From assembly GCF_023715525.1 (NCBI RefSeq), contig NZ_JAMBOG010000002.1, forward strand, positions 124,001-188,000: 64,000 nucleotides of DNA, in the 5' to 3' direction. This stretch comes from Kocuria rosea. Its GTDB lineage: Bacteria > Actinomycetota > Actinomycetes > Actinomycetales > Micrococcaceae. Both the position numbers and the translations under genes were made by a program. Below, in pieces: positions 37,250-46,476 of this stretch. Numbering within the stretch: the first letter of the stretch is position 1; each line of letters starts with the position of its first letter. The notes below the pieces were generated by a model that was not told the DNA's origin, did no database searches, and saw only the letters and a list, made by a program, of their open reading frames with translations.

Positions 37250-38359
37250 CTACTCCAGGCCGAGCGCGGCGGCGACGGCCACCACGTCGAACGGCACGCG
37301 CTTGGGCTCCACCAGGGAGGGGTCCTCGCGCTCCGCGGCCTTGATCGCCCACTGCGGGTCCTTGAGGCCGTGGCCGGTGACGGTGATGACGACCGTCTTC
37401 CCCGTGGGGGCCTCCCCCGCGGCGTGCTTCTGCAGCAGCCCGGCGACGCCCGCGGCGGAGCCCGGCTCCACGAACACGCCCTCCTTCGCGGAGAGCCAGC
37501 GGTGGGCGGCGAGGATCTCGTCGTCGGAGACGGCGCCGATGAGCCCGCCGGACTCGTCGCGGGCGGCGACCGCGCTGTCCCACGAGGCCGGGTTGCCGAT
37601 CCGGATGGCGGTGGCGATGGTCTCCGGCTCGGTGACCGGGTGGCCCAGCACGAGCGGGGCGGCGCCCTCGGCCTGGAAGCCCCACATCACCGGGGTCCGC
37701 GTGGCCACGGCCGGCAGCTCGCCCGCGGTCCCGGAGGCGTAGGGGCGGGCGTACTCCTGGTAGCCCTTCCAGTAGGCCGTGATGTTGCCGGCGTTGCCGA
37801 CGGGCAGGATGTGGTAGTCGGGGGCGTCGCCGAGGGTGTCCACGACCTCGAACGCGCCGGTCTTCTGCCCCTCGATGCGGTACGGGTTCACGGAGTTCAC
37901 GAGGAACACCGGGTAGGACTCGGAGAGCTTGCGGGCCACGTCGAGGCAGTTGTCGAAGTTGCCGTCCACCTGGATGATGTCCGCGCCGTGGGCGACCGCC
38001 TGGGAGAGCTTGCCCATCGCGATCCGCCCCTCCGGCACGAGCACCGCGCACGTGAGCCCGGCCTGCTGGGCGTACGCGGCGGCGGAGGCGGAGGTGTTGC
38101 CGGTGGAGGCGCACACGACGGCCTCGGCGCCCTCCTCCTTGGCCTTCGTGATGGCCATGGTCATGCCCCGGTCCTTGAAGGACCCGGTGGGGTTCATCCC
38201 CTCGAACTTCAGCCAGACCGTGTTGCCGGTGAGCTCCGACAGGGCGCGCGCCCGGATCAGGGGCGTGCCGCCCTCCCCCATCGTGATGACCTCGGTCGAC
38301 GCCGAGACCGGCAGCCGGTCCCGGTACTCGTTGATGACGCCCTGCCAGACGTGTGCCAT
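37250..38359 (-). CDS. thrC: Threonine synthase
   Basis: PLP enzyme turning O-phosphohomoserine into threonine. The 369 residues include the Schiff-base lysine in [31 protein letters not shown], the phosphate-cup [15 protein letters not shown] and C-terminal [12 protein letters not shown]. The short class II-like actinobacterial form. ATG 38359 is 73 bp after hom. The gap holds a short GC stretch and an AGGAAGAG SD. Confidence 0.96.
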   Translation of the reverse strand: MAHVWQGVINEYRDRLPVSASTEVITMGEGGTPLIRARALSELTGNTVWLKFEGMNPTGSFKDRGMTMAITKAKEEGAEAVVCASTGNTSASAAAYAQQAGLTCAVLVPEGRIAMGKLSQAVAHGADIIQVDGNFDNCLDVARKLSESYPVFLVNSVNPYRIEGQKTGAFEVVDTLGDAPDYHILPVGNAGNITAYWKGYQEYARPYASGTAGELPAVATRTPVMWGFQAEGAAPLVLGHPVTEPETIATAIRIGNPASWDSAVAARDESGGLIGAVSDDEILAAHRWLSAKEGVFVEPGSAAGVAGLLQKHAAGEAPTGKTVVITVTGHGLKDPQWAIKAAEREDPSLVEPKRVPFDVVAVAAALGLE

Positions 38360-38432
38360 GTGCTGAATCTCTTCCTGTGGGCTCGTGGTGCGGGGGATTG
38401 CGGGGGAGACGGCCGGTGCCCGGCCGGGCCGG

Positions 38433-39782
38433 TCAGTCGTCGTGCTCCACGCGGATCACGCCGGTGACCTGCTCGACGAAGGGCAGCTCCTCCAGCGCGT
38501 CGACCGTGGCCACGAGGTCCTTGTTCGCGCCGCGGTGGGTCACGAGCCGGATCTCGGCCAGCTGCGGCGCGCCGCTGGGGTGGTCCTTCTGCTGCATCGT
38601 GTGGATCGACACGCCGTGGTCGGCGAAGACCTGGGCGATCCGGGCGAGCACGCCCAGCCGGTCCTGGACCACGAGGGTGATCGAGAAGCTGGTGCGCACG
38701 TCGTCCATCGGCACGGCCGGCAGCTGCGCGTGGGGCTCGGCGACCTGGGCGGGCCCGCCGAGCACGAGCCGGCGTGCGGCCGAGACGAAGTCGCCGAGCA
38801 CGGCCGAGGCCGTCGGGGCGCCGCCGGCGCCCGCGCCGTAGAACATCAGGGAGCCGGCGTTCGCGGCCTCGACGAACACGGCGTTGTAGGCCCCGTGCAC
38901 CCCCGCCAGCGGGTGCTCGCGCGGGATCATGGTCGGGGTCACCCGCAGGTTCACCCCGTCCGGGCACCGCTCGCACACCGCGAGGAGCTTGATCACGTAG
39001 CCGGCCTCCTTCGCGGCGGCGACGTCGGCGGCCGTGACGCCGGTGATGCCCCGGCAGTAGACGTCGTCGATGGTGAACGTCGAGTGGAAGGCCAGGGACG
39101 CGAGGATGGCGGCCTTCGCGGCCGCGTCGTGGCCCTCGACGTCGGCCGTGGGGTCCGCCTCGGCGTAGCCGAGGCGCTGTGCCTCGGCCAGGGCGTCGGC
39201 GAACTGGGCGCCCGTGGTGTCCATCTGGTCGAGGATGTAGTTCGTGGTGCCGTTCATGATCCCGAGCAGCCGGTCCACGCGGTCCCCGGCCAGGGAGTCC
39301 CGCATGGGCCGCACGATGGGGATGGCCCCCGCCACGGCGGCCTCGTAGGACAGCGGCACCCCGGCGGCGTCGGCGGCGTCCTGCAGCTGGCGGCCGTGCC
39401 GGGCGATGAGGGCCTTGTTGCCCGAGACCACGGGCTTGCCGGCGTGCAGGGCGCGCAGGATCCGGCTGCGGGCGGGCTCGATGCCCCCGGTGAGCTCGAT
39501 GACCACGTCCGCGGCGTCGATCAGGGCCTCCGCGTCCGTCGTGAGCAGCTCCTCCGGCAGCTCCACGGTGCGCCGGGCGGTGACGTCCCGCACGGCGATC
39601 CCGGCGAGCTCCACCGGCGCGCCCACGCGTGCGGTGAACTCCTCGGCGTGCTCGAGGAGGGCCTGCGCCACCTGGGCGCCGACGGTGCCGGCGCCCAGCA
39701 GGGCGACCTTCACCGTCCCCGTCGGGCGCGCGGCGGGGACCGTCGCGGAGGGTCGGGGGGTGTCGGGGGTGGGGTCGGTCAC
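38433..39782 (-). CDS. hom: Homoserine dehydrogenase
   Basis: NAD(P)H-dependent reduction of aspartate semialdehyde to homoserine. The 449-residue protein has the Rossmann motif [40 protein letters not shown], and a C-terminal ACT domain ([20 protein letters not shown]) expected to give threonine feedback inhibition. The GTG start immediately follows the lysA TGA (TGAGTG), indicating coupling. About 22 Pro/Thr-rich residues precede the core. Confidence 0.96.
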   Translation of the reverse strand: MTDPTPDTPRPSATVPAARPTGTVKVALLGAGTVGAQVAQALLEHAEEFTARVGAPVELAGIAVRDVTARRTVELPEELLTTDAEALIDAADVVIELTGGIEPARSRILRALHAGKPVVSGNKALIARHGRQLQDAADAAGVPLSYEAAVAGAIPIVRPMRDSLAGDRVDRLLGIMNGTTNYILDQMDTTGAQFADALAEAQRLGYAEADPTADVEGHDAAAKAAILASLAFHSTFTIDDVYCRGITGVTAADVAAAKEAGYVIKLLAVCERCPDGVNLRVTPTMIPREHPLAGVHGAYNAVFVEAANAGSLMFYGAGAGGAPTASAVLGDFVSAARRLVLGGPAQVAEPHAQLPAVPMDDVRTSFSITLVVQDRLGVLARIAQVFADHGVSIHTMQQKDHPSGAPQLAEIRLVTHRGANKDLVATVDALEELPFVEQVTGVIRVEHDD

Positions 39783-41258
39783 TCAGGCTCCCAGGTCGCG
39801 GGCCAGCAGGTCGTCTTCGGTCTCGCCCCGCACGATCAGTCGTGCCTCGGGCTGCGCGCCGGCGGCGCGCACCGCCACGACGGGCGGGCGGGGAACCCAG
39901 TTGTAGTTGCTGGCCAGGGACCAGCAGTAGGCGCCCGTGGCGGGCACCGCCAGGAGGTCCCCGGCGGTGAGGTCCCCGGGCAGGTAGACGTCGCGCACGA
40001 CGATGTCGCCGGACTCGCAGTGCTTGCCGACCACCCGGGAGAGGACGGGGCCGCCCTCGGCGGGCCGGTCGGCGAGCACGGCGGTGTAGTCGGCGCCGTA
40101 GAGCACCGGGCGGGCGTTGTCGCTCATCCCGCCGTCGACGGAGACGTACCGGCGGCGGGCGCCGGAGTCGACGGTGACGGTCTTGACGGTGCCCACGGTG
40201 TAGAGGGTGCAGGCGCTGGGGCCCGAGATGGCGCGGCCGGGCTCGATGGACAGCTCCGGGACGGCCATGTCCAGCGCACGGGCGGCGGCGGCCACCTTCC
40301 CGGCGAGGGACTCGGCGATCTCGCGGGCCGGACGGGGGGTGTCGGCCTCGGTGTAGGCGATCCCGTAGCCGCCGCCGAGGTCGAGCTCCGGCATCGTGAG
40401 GCCGAAGCGCTCGTTGGCCCCGGCCATGAAGGCCAGCACCCGCTCGGCGGCCATGCCGAAGCCGTCCGCGTCGAAGATCTGGGAGCCGATGTGGCAGTGG
40501 ACGCCCCGCAGGTCCAGGTCGGGGTCGACGACGCACGCCGTGACGGCCTGCATCGCGGGGCTGTCGCCGCCGTCCTCCGGGGCCGCCAGGGACAGGCCGA
40601 ACTTCTGGTCCTCGTGGGCGGTCGCGATGAACTCGTGCGTGGACGCGTGCACGCCCGGGGTCACGCGCACCATCACGGGCGCGACGACGCCGAGGGCCCG
40701 CGCGAGCCGGGCGACGAGCTCGATCTCGGCGAGGGAGTCGACGACGATCCGCCCGACCCCGGCGTCGAGGGCGCGGGTGATCTCGGCGGCGGACTTGTTG
40801 TTGCCGTGCAGCCCGATCCGGTGCGGCTCCATCCCGGCGCGCAGGGCCACGGCCAGCTCCCCGCCCGAGGCGGTGTCCACGTTGAGCCCCTCCTCGCGGA
40901 CCCACCGCACGACCTCGGTGGTGAGGAAGGACTTGCCGGCGTAGTAGACGGTGACGTCCGCCCCGATCCGGGCGAACGCGTCGGTGAACGCGTCGCGGAA
41001 CTCCCGGGCGCGGGCCCGGAACACGTCCTCCGAGTACACGTAGGACGGGGTCCCGAAGCGCTCCGCGAGCTGGTCCGCGGGGATCCCGGAGACGGTCAGC
41101 CGGCCCTCGGCGTCGCGCCGGAACGCCTCGGGCCAGATCACGGGGTCGAGCGCGTCCAGGTCCTCGGGCACGCTCAGCCACGCGGGCGCGAGCGGGGACC
41201 CGCCGGTGCGGTCGGTGCGGTCGGTGCGGTCGGTGCGGTCGGTGCGGTCGACGGTCAC
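39783..41258 (-). CDS. lysA: Diaminopimelate decarboxylase
   Basis: PLP-dependent last step of lysine synthesis from meso-diaminopimelate. The 491-residue protein has the PLP lysine in VTVYYAGKSFLTTEV, HGNNKSAAEI, HCHIGSQIFD, the glycine loop LDLGGGYGIAYTE and the second-subunit CESGDIVVRD. The N-terminus contains five perfect DRT tripeptides encoded by a 9-bp repeat directly after the start codon. GTG 41258 is 4 nt after argS. The argS-lysA-hom-thrC-thrB order is conserved in actinobacteria. Confidence 0.95.
   Translation of the reverse strand: MTVDRTDRTDRTDRTDRTGGSPLAPAWLSVPEDLDALDPVIWPEAFRRDAEGRLTVSGIPADQLAERFGTPSYVYSEDVFRARAREFRDAFTDAFARIGADVTVYYAGKSFLTTEVVRWVREEGLNVDTASGGELAVALRAGMEPHRIGLHGNNKSAAEITRALDAGVGRIVVDSLAEIELVARLARALGVVAPVMVRVTPGVHASTHEFIATAHEDQKFGLSLAAPEDGGDSPAMQAVTACVVDPDLDLRGVHCHIGSQIFDADGFGMAAERVLAFMAGANERFGLTMPELDLGGGYGIAYTEADTPRPAREIAESLAGKVAAAARALDMAVPELSIEPGRAISGPSACTLYTVGTVKTVTVDSGARRRYVSVDGGMSDNARPVLYGADYTAVLADRPAEGGPVLSRVVGKHCESGDIVVRDVYLPGDLTAGDLLAVPATGAYCWSLASNYNWVPRPPVVAVRAAGAQPEARLIVRGETEDDLLARDLGA
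41205..41249 (-). repeat. 9-bp x5 perfect tandem repeat at the lysA 5' end
   Basis: Five identical copies of ggtgcggtc (plus strand), coding for Asp-Arg-Thr five times, start 9 nt inside the lysA reading frame. Copy changes keep the frame. Confidence 0.95.
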
Positions 41259-41262
41259 GGGA

Positions 41263-42933
41263 TCACATCCTCTCCGGGGCGGACACGCCGAGCACGCCCA
41301 GCCCGTTGCTCAGGACCTGCCGGGCGGCGTCGTTGAGCCACAGGCGGGTGCGGTGCAGGTCGGTGACCGCGTCGTCGCCCTGCGGGGCGACGCGGCAGGC
41401 GTCGTACCAGCGGTGGTACGTCCCGGCGATCACCTCCAGGTGGCGGGCCACCCGGTGGGGCTCCCGGAACTGCGCGGCCTGCGCGAGCACCGAGGGGTAC
41501 TGCCCCAGGGCGGCCAGCAGCTCGCCCTCCATGGGGTGGTCGAGCAGGGCGGCGTCGAAGACGGGGGTCCCGTCGGCGTCCGCGCGGGAGACGCCCGCGG
41601 CCTCGGCGTTGCGGCCCACGGCGCACGTGCGGGCGTGGGCGTACTGCACGTAGAAGACCGGGTTCTCGTTGGAGCGGCGGGTCAGCAGGTCCAGGTCGAT
41701 GTCGATGTTGGAGTCCACCGAGTAGCGGGTCAGGGCGTACCGGGCGGCGTCCACGCCGACGGCCTCCACGAGGTCCTCCATGGTCACGACGTTGCCGGCG
41801 CGCTTGGACATCCGCACGGGCACGCCGTCCTTGACGAGGTTGACCATCTGCCCGATGAGCACCTCGACCCGGTCCGGGGCGTCGCCCAGCGCGGCGGCGG
41901 CGGCCTTGAGCCGGGCCACGTAGCCGTGGTGGTCGGCCCCGAGCATGTAGATGCACAGGTCGGCGCCGCGGTCCCGCTTGTCCTTGAAGTAGGCGATGTC
42001 GCCCGCGATGTAGGCGGCCTCGCCGTCGGACTTGATCACCACGCGGTCCTTGTCGTCGCCGTAGGCGCTGGAGCGCAGCCACCACGCGCCGTCGGCGAAG
42101 TACAGCGCGTCGGAGCCCTTGAGCTGCTCGAGCAGCGCCTCGACCGCGCCGCTCTCGAACAGGGACTGCTCGTGGAAGTACACGTCGAAGTCCACGCCGA
42201 ACTCGTGCAGGGACTGCTTGATCTCGGCGAACATCAGCTCGACGCCGGCGGCCCGGAAGGCCTCCTGCGGGTCCTCGGACGCGAGCGCGGCGGGGTGGGA
42301 CGCGACGATCCGCTCGGCGATCTCGGTGATGTAGTCCCCGCCGTAGCCGTCCTCGGGGGCGGGCTCGCCCTTGGCGCGGGCGAGCAGGGACTGGGCGAAG
42401 CGGTCGATCTGCGCGCCGTGGTCGTTGAAGTAGTACTCGCGCACCACGTCGGCGCCCTGCGCCTCGAGGACGCGGGCGAGGGAGTCGCCCACCGCGGCCC
42501 AGCGGGTGCCGCCCAGGTGGACGGGGCCGGTGGGGTTGGCGGAGACGAACTCCAGGTTGATCGCCGTGCCGGCCAGCGAGTCGGCGGTGCCGAACGCGGC
42601 ACCCTGCTCGACGATCGCCCGGGCCAGCCCGCCGGCGGCGGCGGCGTCCAGGGTGATGTTGAGGAACCCCGGGCCGGCCACGTCGACCGTGGCGACGCCG
42701 GGCGTGTCCTCCAGCCGGTCCTTGACGACGGCGGCGACGTCGCGGGGGGCGCGGCCGACCTTCTTCGCCAGCTGCATCGCGACGTTGGTGGCCCAGTCCC
42801 CGTGCTCCCGGTTCTTCGGCCGCTCGATCCGCACGTCCGGCAGCTGCGCGCCGTCGGCGAGGGCGAGGTCGCCGCGGGCCACGGCGTCCTGCAGGCATGC
42901 GGATACGGCGAGGGAGAGTTCTTCAGGAGTCAC
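41263..42933 (-). CDS. argS: Arginyl-tRNA synthetase
   Basis: Class I synthetase, 556 residues. The HIGH-equivalent sits in [20 protein letters not shown] (HLGG rather than HVGH), [17 protein letters not shown] follows, and the KMSK-equivalent is [11 protein letters not shown]. The C-terminal anticodon-binding DALR domain ends [10 protein letters not shown]. The start is set at GTG 42933 because a TACACT hexamer ends 6 nt before it. A longer frame to 42957 would begin inside that promoter. A tRNA-Arg gene lies just upstream on the other strand. Confidence 0.95.
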   Translation of the reverse strand: MTPEELSLAVSACLQDAVARGDLALADGAQLPDVRIERPKNREHGDWATNVAMQLAKKVGRAPRDVAAVVKDRLEDTPGVATVDVAGPGFLNITLDAAAAGGLARAIVEQGAAFGTADSLAGTAINLEFVSANPTGPVHLGGTRWAAVGDSLARVLEAQGADVVREYYFNDHGAQIDRFAQSLLARAKGEPAPEDGYGGDYITEIAERIVASHPAALASEDPQEAFRAAGVELMFAEIKQSLHEFGVDFDVYFHEQSLFESGAVEALLEQLKGSDALYFADGAWWLRSSAYGDDKDRVVIKSDGEAAYIAGDIAYFKDKRDRGADLCIYMLGADHHGYVARLKAAAAALGDAPDRVEVLIGQMVNLVKDGVPVRMSKRAGNVVTMEDLVEAVGVDAARYALTRYSVDSNIDIDLDLLTRRSNENPVFYVQYAHARTCAVGRNAEAAGVSRADADGTPVFDAALLDHPMEGELLAALGQYPSVLAQAAQFREPHRVARHLEVIAGTYHRWYDACRVAPQGDDAVTDLHRTRLWLNDAARQVLSNGLGVLGVSAPERM

Positions 42934-42939
42934 CCGAAC

Positions 42940-42945
42940 AGTGTA
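42940..42945 (-). promoter_or_regulatory. -10 hexamer (TACACT) for leaderless argS
   Basis: TACACT on the minus strand with a 6-nt gap to the argS GTG. It drives the whole argS-lysA-hom-thrC-thrB run in this reading. Confidence 0.55.
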
Positions 42946-43003
42946 ACCGGGCGCCACGGAGGCCCCGTGTCGGCGGGGTCGACGACCACCCCCGGGAACC
43001 TGC

Positions 43004-43009
43004 TAGTAT
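43004..43009 (+). promoter_or_regulatory. Extended -10 (TGC-TAGTAT) for tRNA-Arg
   Basis: TAGTAT preceded by TGC (extended -10), 30 nt upstream of the tRNA 5' end. A -35 match is weak. Confidence 0.5.
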
Positions 43010-43039
43010 CGTTGAGGTCCATCGCTGAGGCGGTGAAAG

Positions 43040-43112
43040 GCCCGCGTAGCTCAGGGGATAGAGCGTCTGCCTCCGGAGCAGAAGGCCGTAGGTTCGAATC
43101 CTATCGCGGGCA
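43040..43112 (+). tRNA. tRNA-Arg (anticodon CCG)
   Basis: A full cloverleaf of 73 nt: acceptor GCCCGCG pairs with CGCGGGC, D arm GCTC...GAGC, anticodon stem TCTGC/GCAGA with loop CTCCGGA giving anticodon CCG (reads CGG), variable loop AGGCC, T arm with TTCGAAT. The discriminator is A and CCA is encoded in the genome at 43113-43115. Confidence 0.97.
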
Positions 43113-43117
43113 CCACG

Positions 43118-43163
43118 GACGAAGGAGGGCCCCGGATCAGCTGATCCGGGGCCCTCCTTCGTC
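43118..43163 (+). terminator. Perfect 46-bp palindrome after tRNA-Arg
   Basis: A 23-nt arm beginning gacgaaggagggccccgg is followed, without spacer, by its exact reverse complement. In RNA it forms about 21 bp with a 4-nt loop. It starts 3 nt after the CCA and is followed by a weak pyrimidine run (tctgccctcc). It most probably acts as the tRNA terminator. Confidence 0.75.
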
Positions 43164-43230
43164 TCTGCCCTCCTGGCTCGTCCTGCCCGTTGCGGTCCCT
43201 CCTCCGCGCGGCTCCCCCTCGTGCCGGGGC

Positions 43231-43259
43231 GTTGAGGTCCTTCCCGCCCCCGCCTATAG
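43231..43259 (+). promoter_or_regulatory. Sigma-A type promoter of the PEP-utilising kinase gene
   Basis: TTGAGG at 43231-43236, a 17-nt spacer, and TATAGT at 43254-43259. It is the best -35/-10 pair seen in the window, 66 nt before the GTG start. No 19-bp rifamycin-associated element was recognised next to it. Confidence 0.65.
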
Positions 43260-43324
43260 TTCGGCCCACACGGTCCGCCCCCGCACCCGGCCGGCCGGAC
43301 GGACCGCTTCTCCCGGAGGCGAGA

Positions 43325-45973
43325 GTGGACGGTGAGCGCTCGGCGCAGCAGGCGCCCGTGGACGGCGAGCGGATCGTCGTGGACCTGGCCCTGGCGGCCG
43401 GCGCGCCCCTGGCGGAGGTCGGCGGGAAGGCCGCCGGCCTGGGCCGGCTGCTCGCCCACGGGCTGCCGGTGCCGCCCGGGTTCTGCATCACGACCGCCGC
43501 CTACCGCCGGGCGGCGCGCGCGGCCGGGCTCGCTCCCCTCCTGGACCGGCTCGGCACGGCCGGGGCCGACCGCGGCGCGCTCGCCCGCGAGGCGCGCGAG
43601 CGGATCGCCGCGGTGCCCGTTCCCGCCGGCGTCGCCGCCGCGGTGCGCGCCGCGTACGCGGCGATGGGCGACGGCGTGGCCGTCGCGGTCCGCTCGTCGG
43701 CCACCGCCGAGGACCTTCCGGGGGCCAGCTTCGCCGGGCAGCACGAGACCCGCCTCGACGTGGTCGGGCCCGACGCGGTGCTGGCGGCGGTCCGGGCGTG
43801 CTGGGCGTCCCTGTGGACCGACCGGGCGACGGCCTACCGGGACGGCCACGGCGTCGACCAGCGCTCCGTGGACCTCGCCGTCGTCGTCCAGCGGATGGTG
43901 GCCGCGGAGGTGTCCGGGGTGCTCTTCACGGCGAACCCGCTCACCGGCCGCCGCGGCGAGGCGGTGGTCGACGCCGCCTCCGGGCCCGGGGACGCGGTCG
44001 TGGGCGGTCGCGTCGCCCCGGACCGGTTCGTCGTGGACGTCGCCGGCGGCCGGGTCACGGAACGCTCCCACCCCGGGCCCGGCGCCCCCTGCCTGGACGA
44101 CGAGCACGTCGCGGCGCTCGCGGCCCTGGGGGCGCGCGCCGAGCAGCTCCTCGGCGCACCGCAGGACCTGGAGTGGGTCCTGGCCGCGGACGGCGCCCTG
44201 CGCCTCGTGCAGTCCCGGCCCGTCACCACCCTCTACCCCCTGCCGCCCGCCCCCGGGGACGGCCTGCACGCCTACCTGTGCGCCAGCCTGCTCCAGGGGC
44301 TGACCCGGCCCATGACGCCCATGGGCCTCGCCGCCTGCCTGGCCCTCGCGGGCGACCCCGGGCCCGGGGAGCGCGGCACCCCCGTGGGCCTGCGCTACAC
44401 CACGGCGGGGCTGCGGCTGTTCGGGGACGTGACCCCCCTGCTGCGCAGCCGGGCCGGCCGGCGCCTCCTCCCCCGCCTGGCGCGGGTCGCGGACGCCCGC
44501 TCGGAGCCCGTGCTGCGCCACCTCGCCCGGGACCCCCGCTTCACGGCCGCCCGTGGCGGGCGGGCGGGAGCCGCGGCGGTGGGCGCGGCGGCCCTGCGGG
44601 CGCTGGGCCCCTACCGCCGCGCCCTTCCGCAGGTGCTCGCCGCCCTGGTGCGCCCCGAGCCCGCCCGCCGGCGCGGCGAGCGGGCCGAGCAGAGGCTCCT
44701 GCGCTCGGCGACCGCCGCAGGGCCGGCCACGCCCGGTGAGCGCCTCGAGCTGGTGGAGCGGGTGCTGCGCCGGGAGCTCCTGCCCGGGCTGTTCGCGACG
44801 CTGCCCGCACCGGCCGCCGGCTACCTCTGGCTGGGGCTCGTCCGGGTGCTGCTGCGCGGGCGGGCCGCCCCGGGGTTGCTGGCCGCGGTGCTGCGCGGGC
44901 TGCCGCACAACGTCACCACCGGGATGGACCTGGAGCTGTGGCGCACCGCCGCCGCGGTGGGCGCGGACCCGGCGTCCGCGCACGCCCTGCTCGCCGGGGA
45001 CCCCAGGACCCTCGCCGAACGGTACGCCGAAGGCGCCCTGCCGCCGGCCGCGCAGGAGGCCCTGCGGGGGTTCCTCCGCCGCTACGGGCACCGGGCCGTG
45101 GCCGAGATCGACCTCGGGGTGCCGCGGTGGTCCGAGGACCCCGCCCACGTCCTCGCGGTCGTCGCCAACTGCCTGCGGCTCGAGGACGCCGAGCAGGCGC
45201 CCGAGCGCCGGTTCGCGCGGGCGGCCGCCGAGGCCGAGCGCGCCGTCGCAGCGCTCGTGCGCGCCGCCGGGGGTCCCCGCACGCCGCGGGGCCGCCTGGT
45301 GGCCCTCGGGCTGCGCCGGGTGCGGGCCACGGCGGGGCTGCGCGAGCAGCCGAAGCACGGGCTGGTGCTGGTCTTCGCGCAGCTGCGCCGCGAGCTGCTG
45401 CTCGTGGGCGGGCGGCTCGCGGCGGCGGGCCGGGTGGAAGCCGCCGAGGACGTGTTCTTCCTCGACCTGGCGCAGGTGCGGGCGGGCCTGGGCGGCGCCG
45501 CGCTGCAGGAGGTCGTCGCCGCGCGCCGCGACGAGTACGCCCGGGAGCTGCGCCGCCGCCACGTGCCCCGGGTCCTGCTCTCCGACGGGACCGACGTGGA
45601 GGCGGCACTGGCCGCCCGTGGCGGCGCCGCGCAGGACGGGGACGGGCTCCTGCGGGGCGCGCCCGCCTCCGCCGGCACGGTCGTGGGACGGGCGCGGGTG
45701 GTCCGGGAGCCCGTGGGCGCCCGGCTGGAGCCGGGCGAGGTGCTGGTGGCGCCGTCCACGGACCCGGGCTGGACCCCCCTGTTCCTGACGGCCGGCGGGC
45801 TGGTGGTGGAGATGGGCGGGGCGATCTCCCACGGGGCCGTGGTCGCCCGGGAGTACGGCCTGCCGGCGGTGGTGGGGGTGCCCGCCGCGACCGCCCGGAT
45901 CCGCACCGGGGACGTCGTGGAGGTCGACGGCTCCGCCGGGACCGTCCGGGTGCTGCCGGGCGACGGCGGGTGA
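43325..45973 (+). CDS. PEP-utilising dikinase, rifampin phosphotransferase-like
   Basis: An 882-residue three-domain protein. The N-terminal pyruvate-phosphate-dikinase ATP-grasp domain has VGGKAAGLGRLLAHGLPVP, VAVRSSATAEDLPGASFAG and LEWVLAADGALRLVQSRPVT. The middle, helix-rich region (about 330-740) is poorly conserved. The C-terminal swivelling domain carries the phospho-carrier histidine His836 in MGGAISHGAVVAREYGLPA. This architecture and length match rifampin phosphotransferases and PEP synthase relatives. The swivelling His in SHGAVVARE favours the Rph-like group. GTG 43325 with SD GGAGG. The substrate (rifamycin or another small molecule) is not decided by sequence. Confidence 0.8.
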   Translation: MDGERSAQQAPVDGERIVVDLALAAGAPLAEVGGKAAGLGRLLAHGLPVPPGFCITTAAYRRAARAAGLAPLLDRLGTAGADRGALAREARERIAAVPVPAGVAAAVRAAYAAMGDGVAVAVRSSATAEDLPGASFAGQHETRLDVVGPDAVLAAVRACWASLWTDRATAYRDGHGVDQRSVDLAVVVQRMVAAEVSGVLFTANPLTGRRGEAVVDAASGPGDAVVGGRVAPDRFVVDVAGGRVTERSHPGPGAPCLDDEHVAALAALGARAEQLLGAPQDLEWVLAADGALRLVQSRPVTTLYPLPPAPGDGLHAYLCASLLQGLTRPMTPMGLAACLALAGDPGPGERGTPVGLRYTTAGLRLFGDVTPLLRSRAGRRLLPRLARVADARSEPVLRHLARDPRFTAARGGRAGAAAVGAAALRALGPYRRALPQVLAALVRPEPARRRGERAEQRLLRSATAAGPATPGERLELVERVLRRELLPGLFATLPAPAAGYLWLGLVRVLLRGRAAPGLLAAVLRGLPHNVTTGMDLELWRTAAAVGADPASAHALLAGDPRTLAERYAEGALPPAAQEALRGFLRRYGHRAVAEIDLGVPRWSEDPAHVLAVVANCLRLEDAEQAPERRFARAAAEAERAVAALVRAAGGPRTPRGRLVALGLRRVRATAGLREQPKHGLVLVFAQLRRELLLVGGRLAAAGRVEAAEDVFFLDLAQVRAGLGGAALQEVVAARRDEYARELRRRHVPRVLLSDGTDVEAALAARGGAAQDGDGLLRGAPASAGTVVGRARVVREPVGARLEPGEVLVAPSTDPGWTPLFLTAGGLVVEMGGAISHGAVVAREYGLPAVVGVPAATARIRTGDVVEVDGSAGTVRVLPGDGG

Positions 45974-45983
45974 GCGGGCCGGC

Positions 45984-46355
45984 TCAGTCCTGGTCGTCGG
46001 CGCGGCCCGGCCGGCGCCGGAAGCGCTCCGGGTCGAAGGGGCGCAGCGGGCCGTCGCCGAACTCCTCGTCGTCGAGCAGGTCCTCGGGGTGCAGGGCCTC
46101 CCCCGCCGAGCGGCGCCGGTTGAACCCGACGACGGCGAGCGCCCCGCCCCCCAGCAGGGTCGCGGCGCCGACGACGACGAGCACCACGCCGCGCGCGCTC
46201 AGCCCCGCCCCGTCCGGCCCGGAGGCGTGGGCGAGGTGGATGATCGCCTCGGGGACCGCGAACGTGGAGACGAACAGGGCCACGATCCCGGCGCCCAGCA
46301 TCCAGCCCCCCGTGCGTCGGCGGCGGGCGCGGCGTGCTTCGAGGGGGTCGCTCAC
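45984..46355 (-). CDS. Small membrane protein, function unknown
   Basis: A 123-residue protein with a basic N-terminus, two transmembrane helices (WMLGAGIVALFVSTFAVP and VVLVVVGAATLLGGGALAVV) and a C-terminal cytosolic tail rich in acidic and arginine residues. Not recognised. GTG 46355 with the SD AGGAGAG. It converges with the PEP-utilising kinase gene (10 bp apart) and lies downstream of the ABC importer operon on the same strand, separated by 121 bp. Confidence 0.7.
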   Translation of the reverse strand: MSDPLEARRARRRRTGGWMLGAGIVALFVSTFAVPEAIIHLAHASGPDGAGLSARGVVLVVVGAATLLGGGALAVVGFNRRRSAGEALHPEDLLDDEEFGDGPLRPFDPERFRRRPGRADDQD

Positions 46356-46476
46356 GTGCTGCTCTCCTGGTGCTCGGCGGGGTGGTGCGGGACGCCGGAC
46401 GCGCGGCGGGCGGACCGGGACCGGTCCGCCCCGCCGCCTGCCCTGCCGCGTGTGCCCCCGCTGGCCGGGCCGGCGG

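Noticed and set aside
43040-43163. tRNA-Arg as an attachment site of a mobile element
   Set aside because: No integrase, no partial tRNA duplicate and no change in base composition were seen nearby.
43190-43324. Extending the PEP-utilising kinase upstream to an ATG at 43190
   Set aside because: That extension would contain the promoter at 43231-43259. The GTG at 43325 has a GGAGG SD and fits the family start.
43164-43324. Rifamycin-associated element upstream of the kinase gene
   Set aside because: The 19-bp inverted repeat typical of rifamycin-inactivation genes was looked for and not found.
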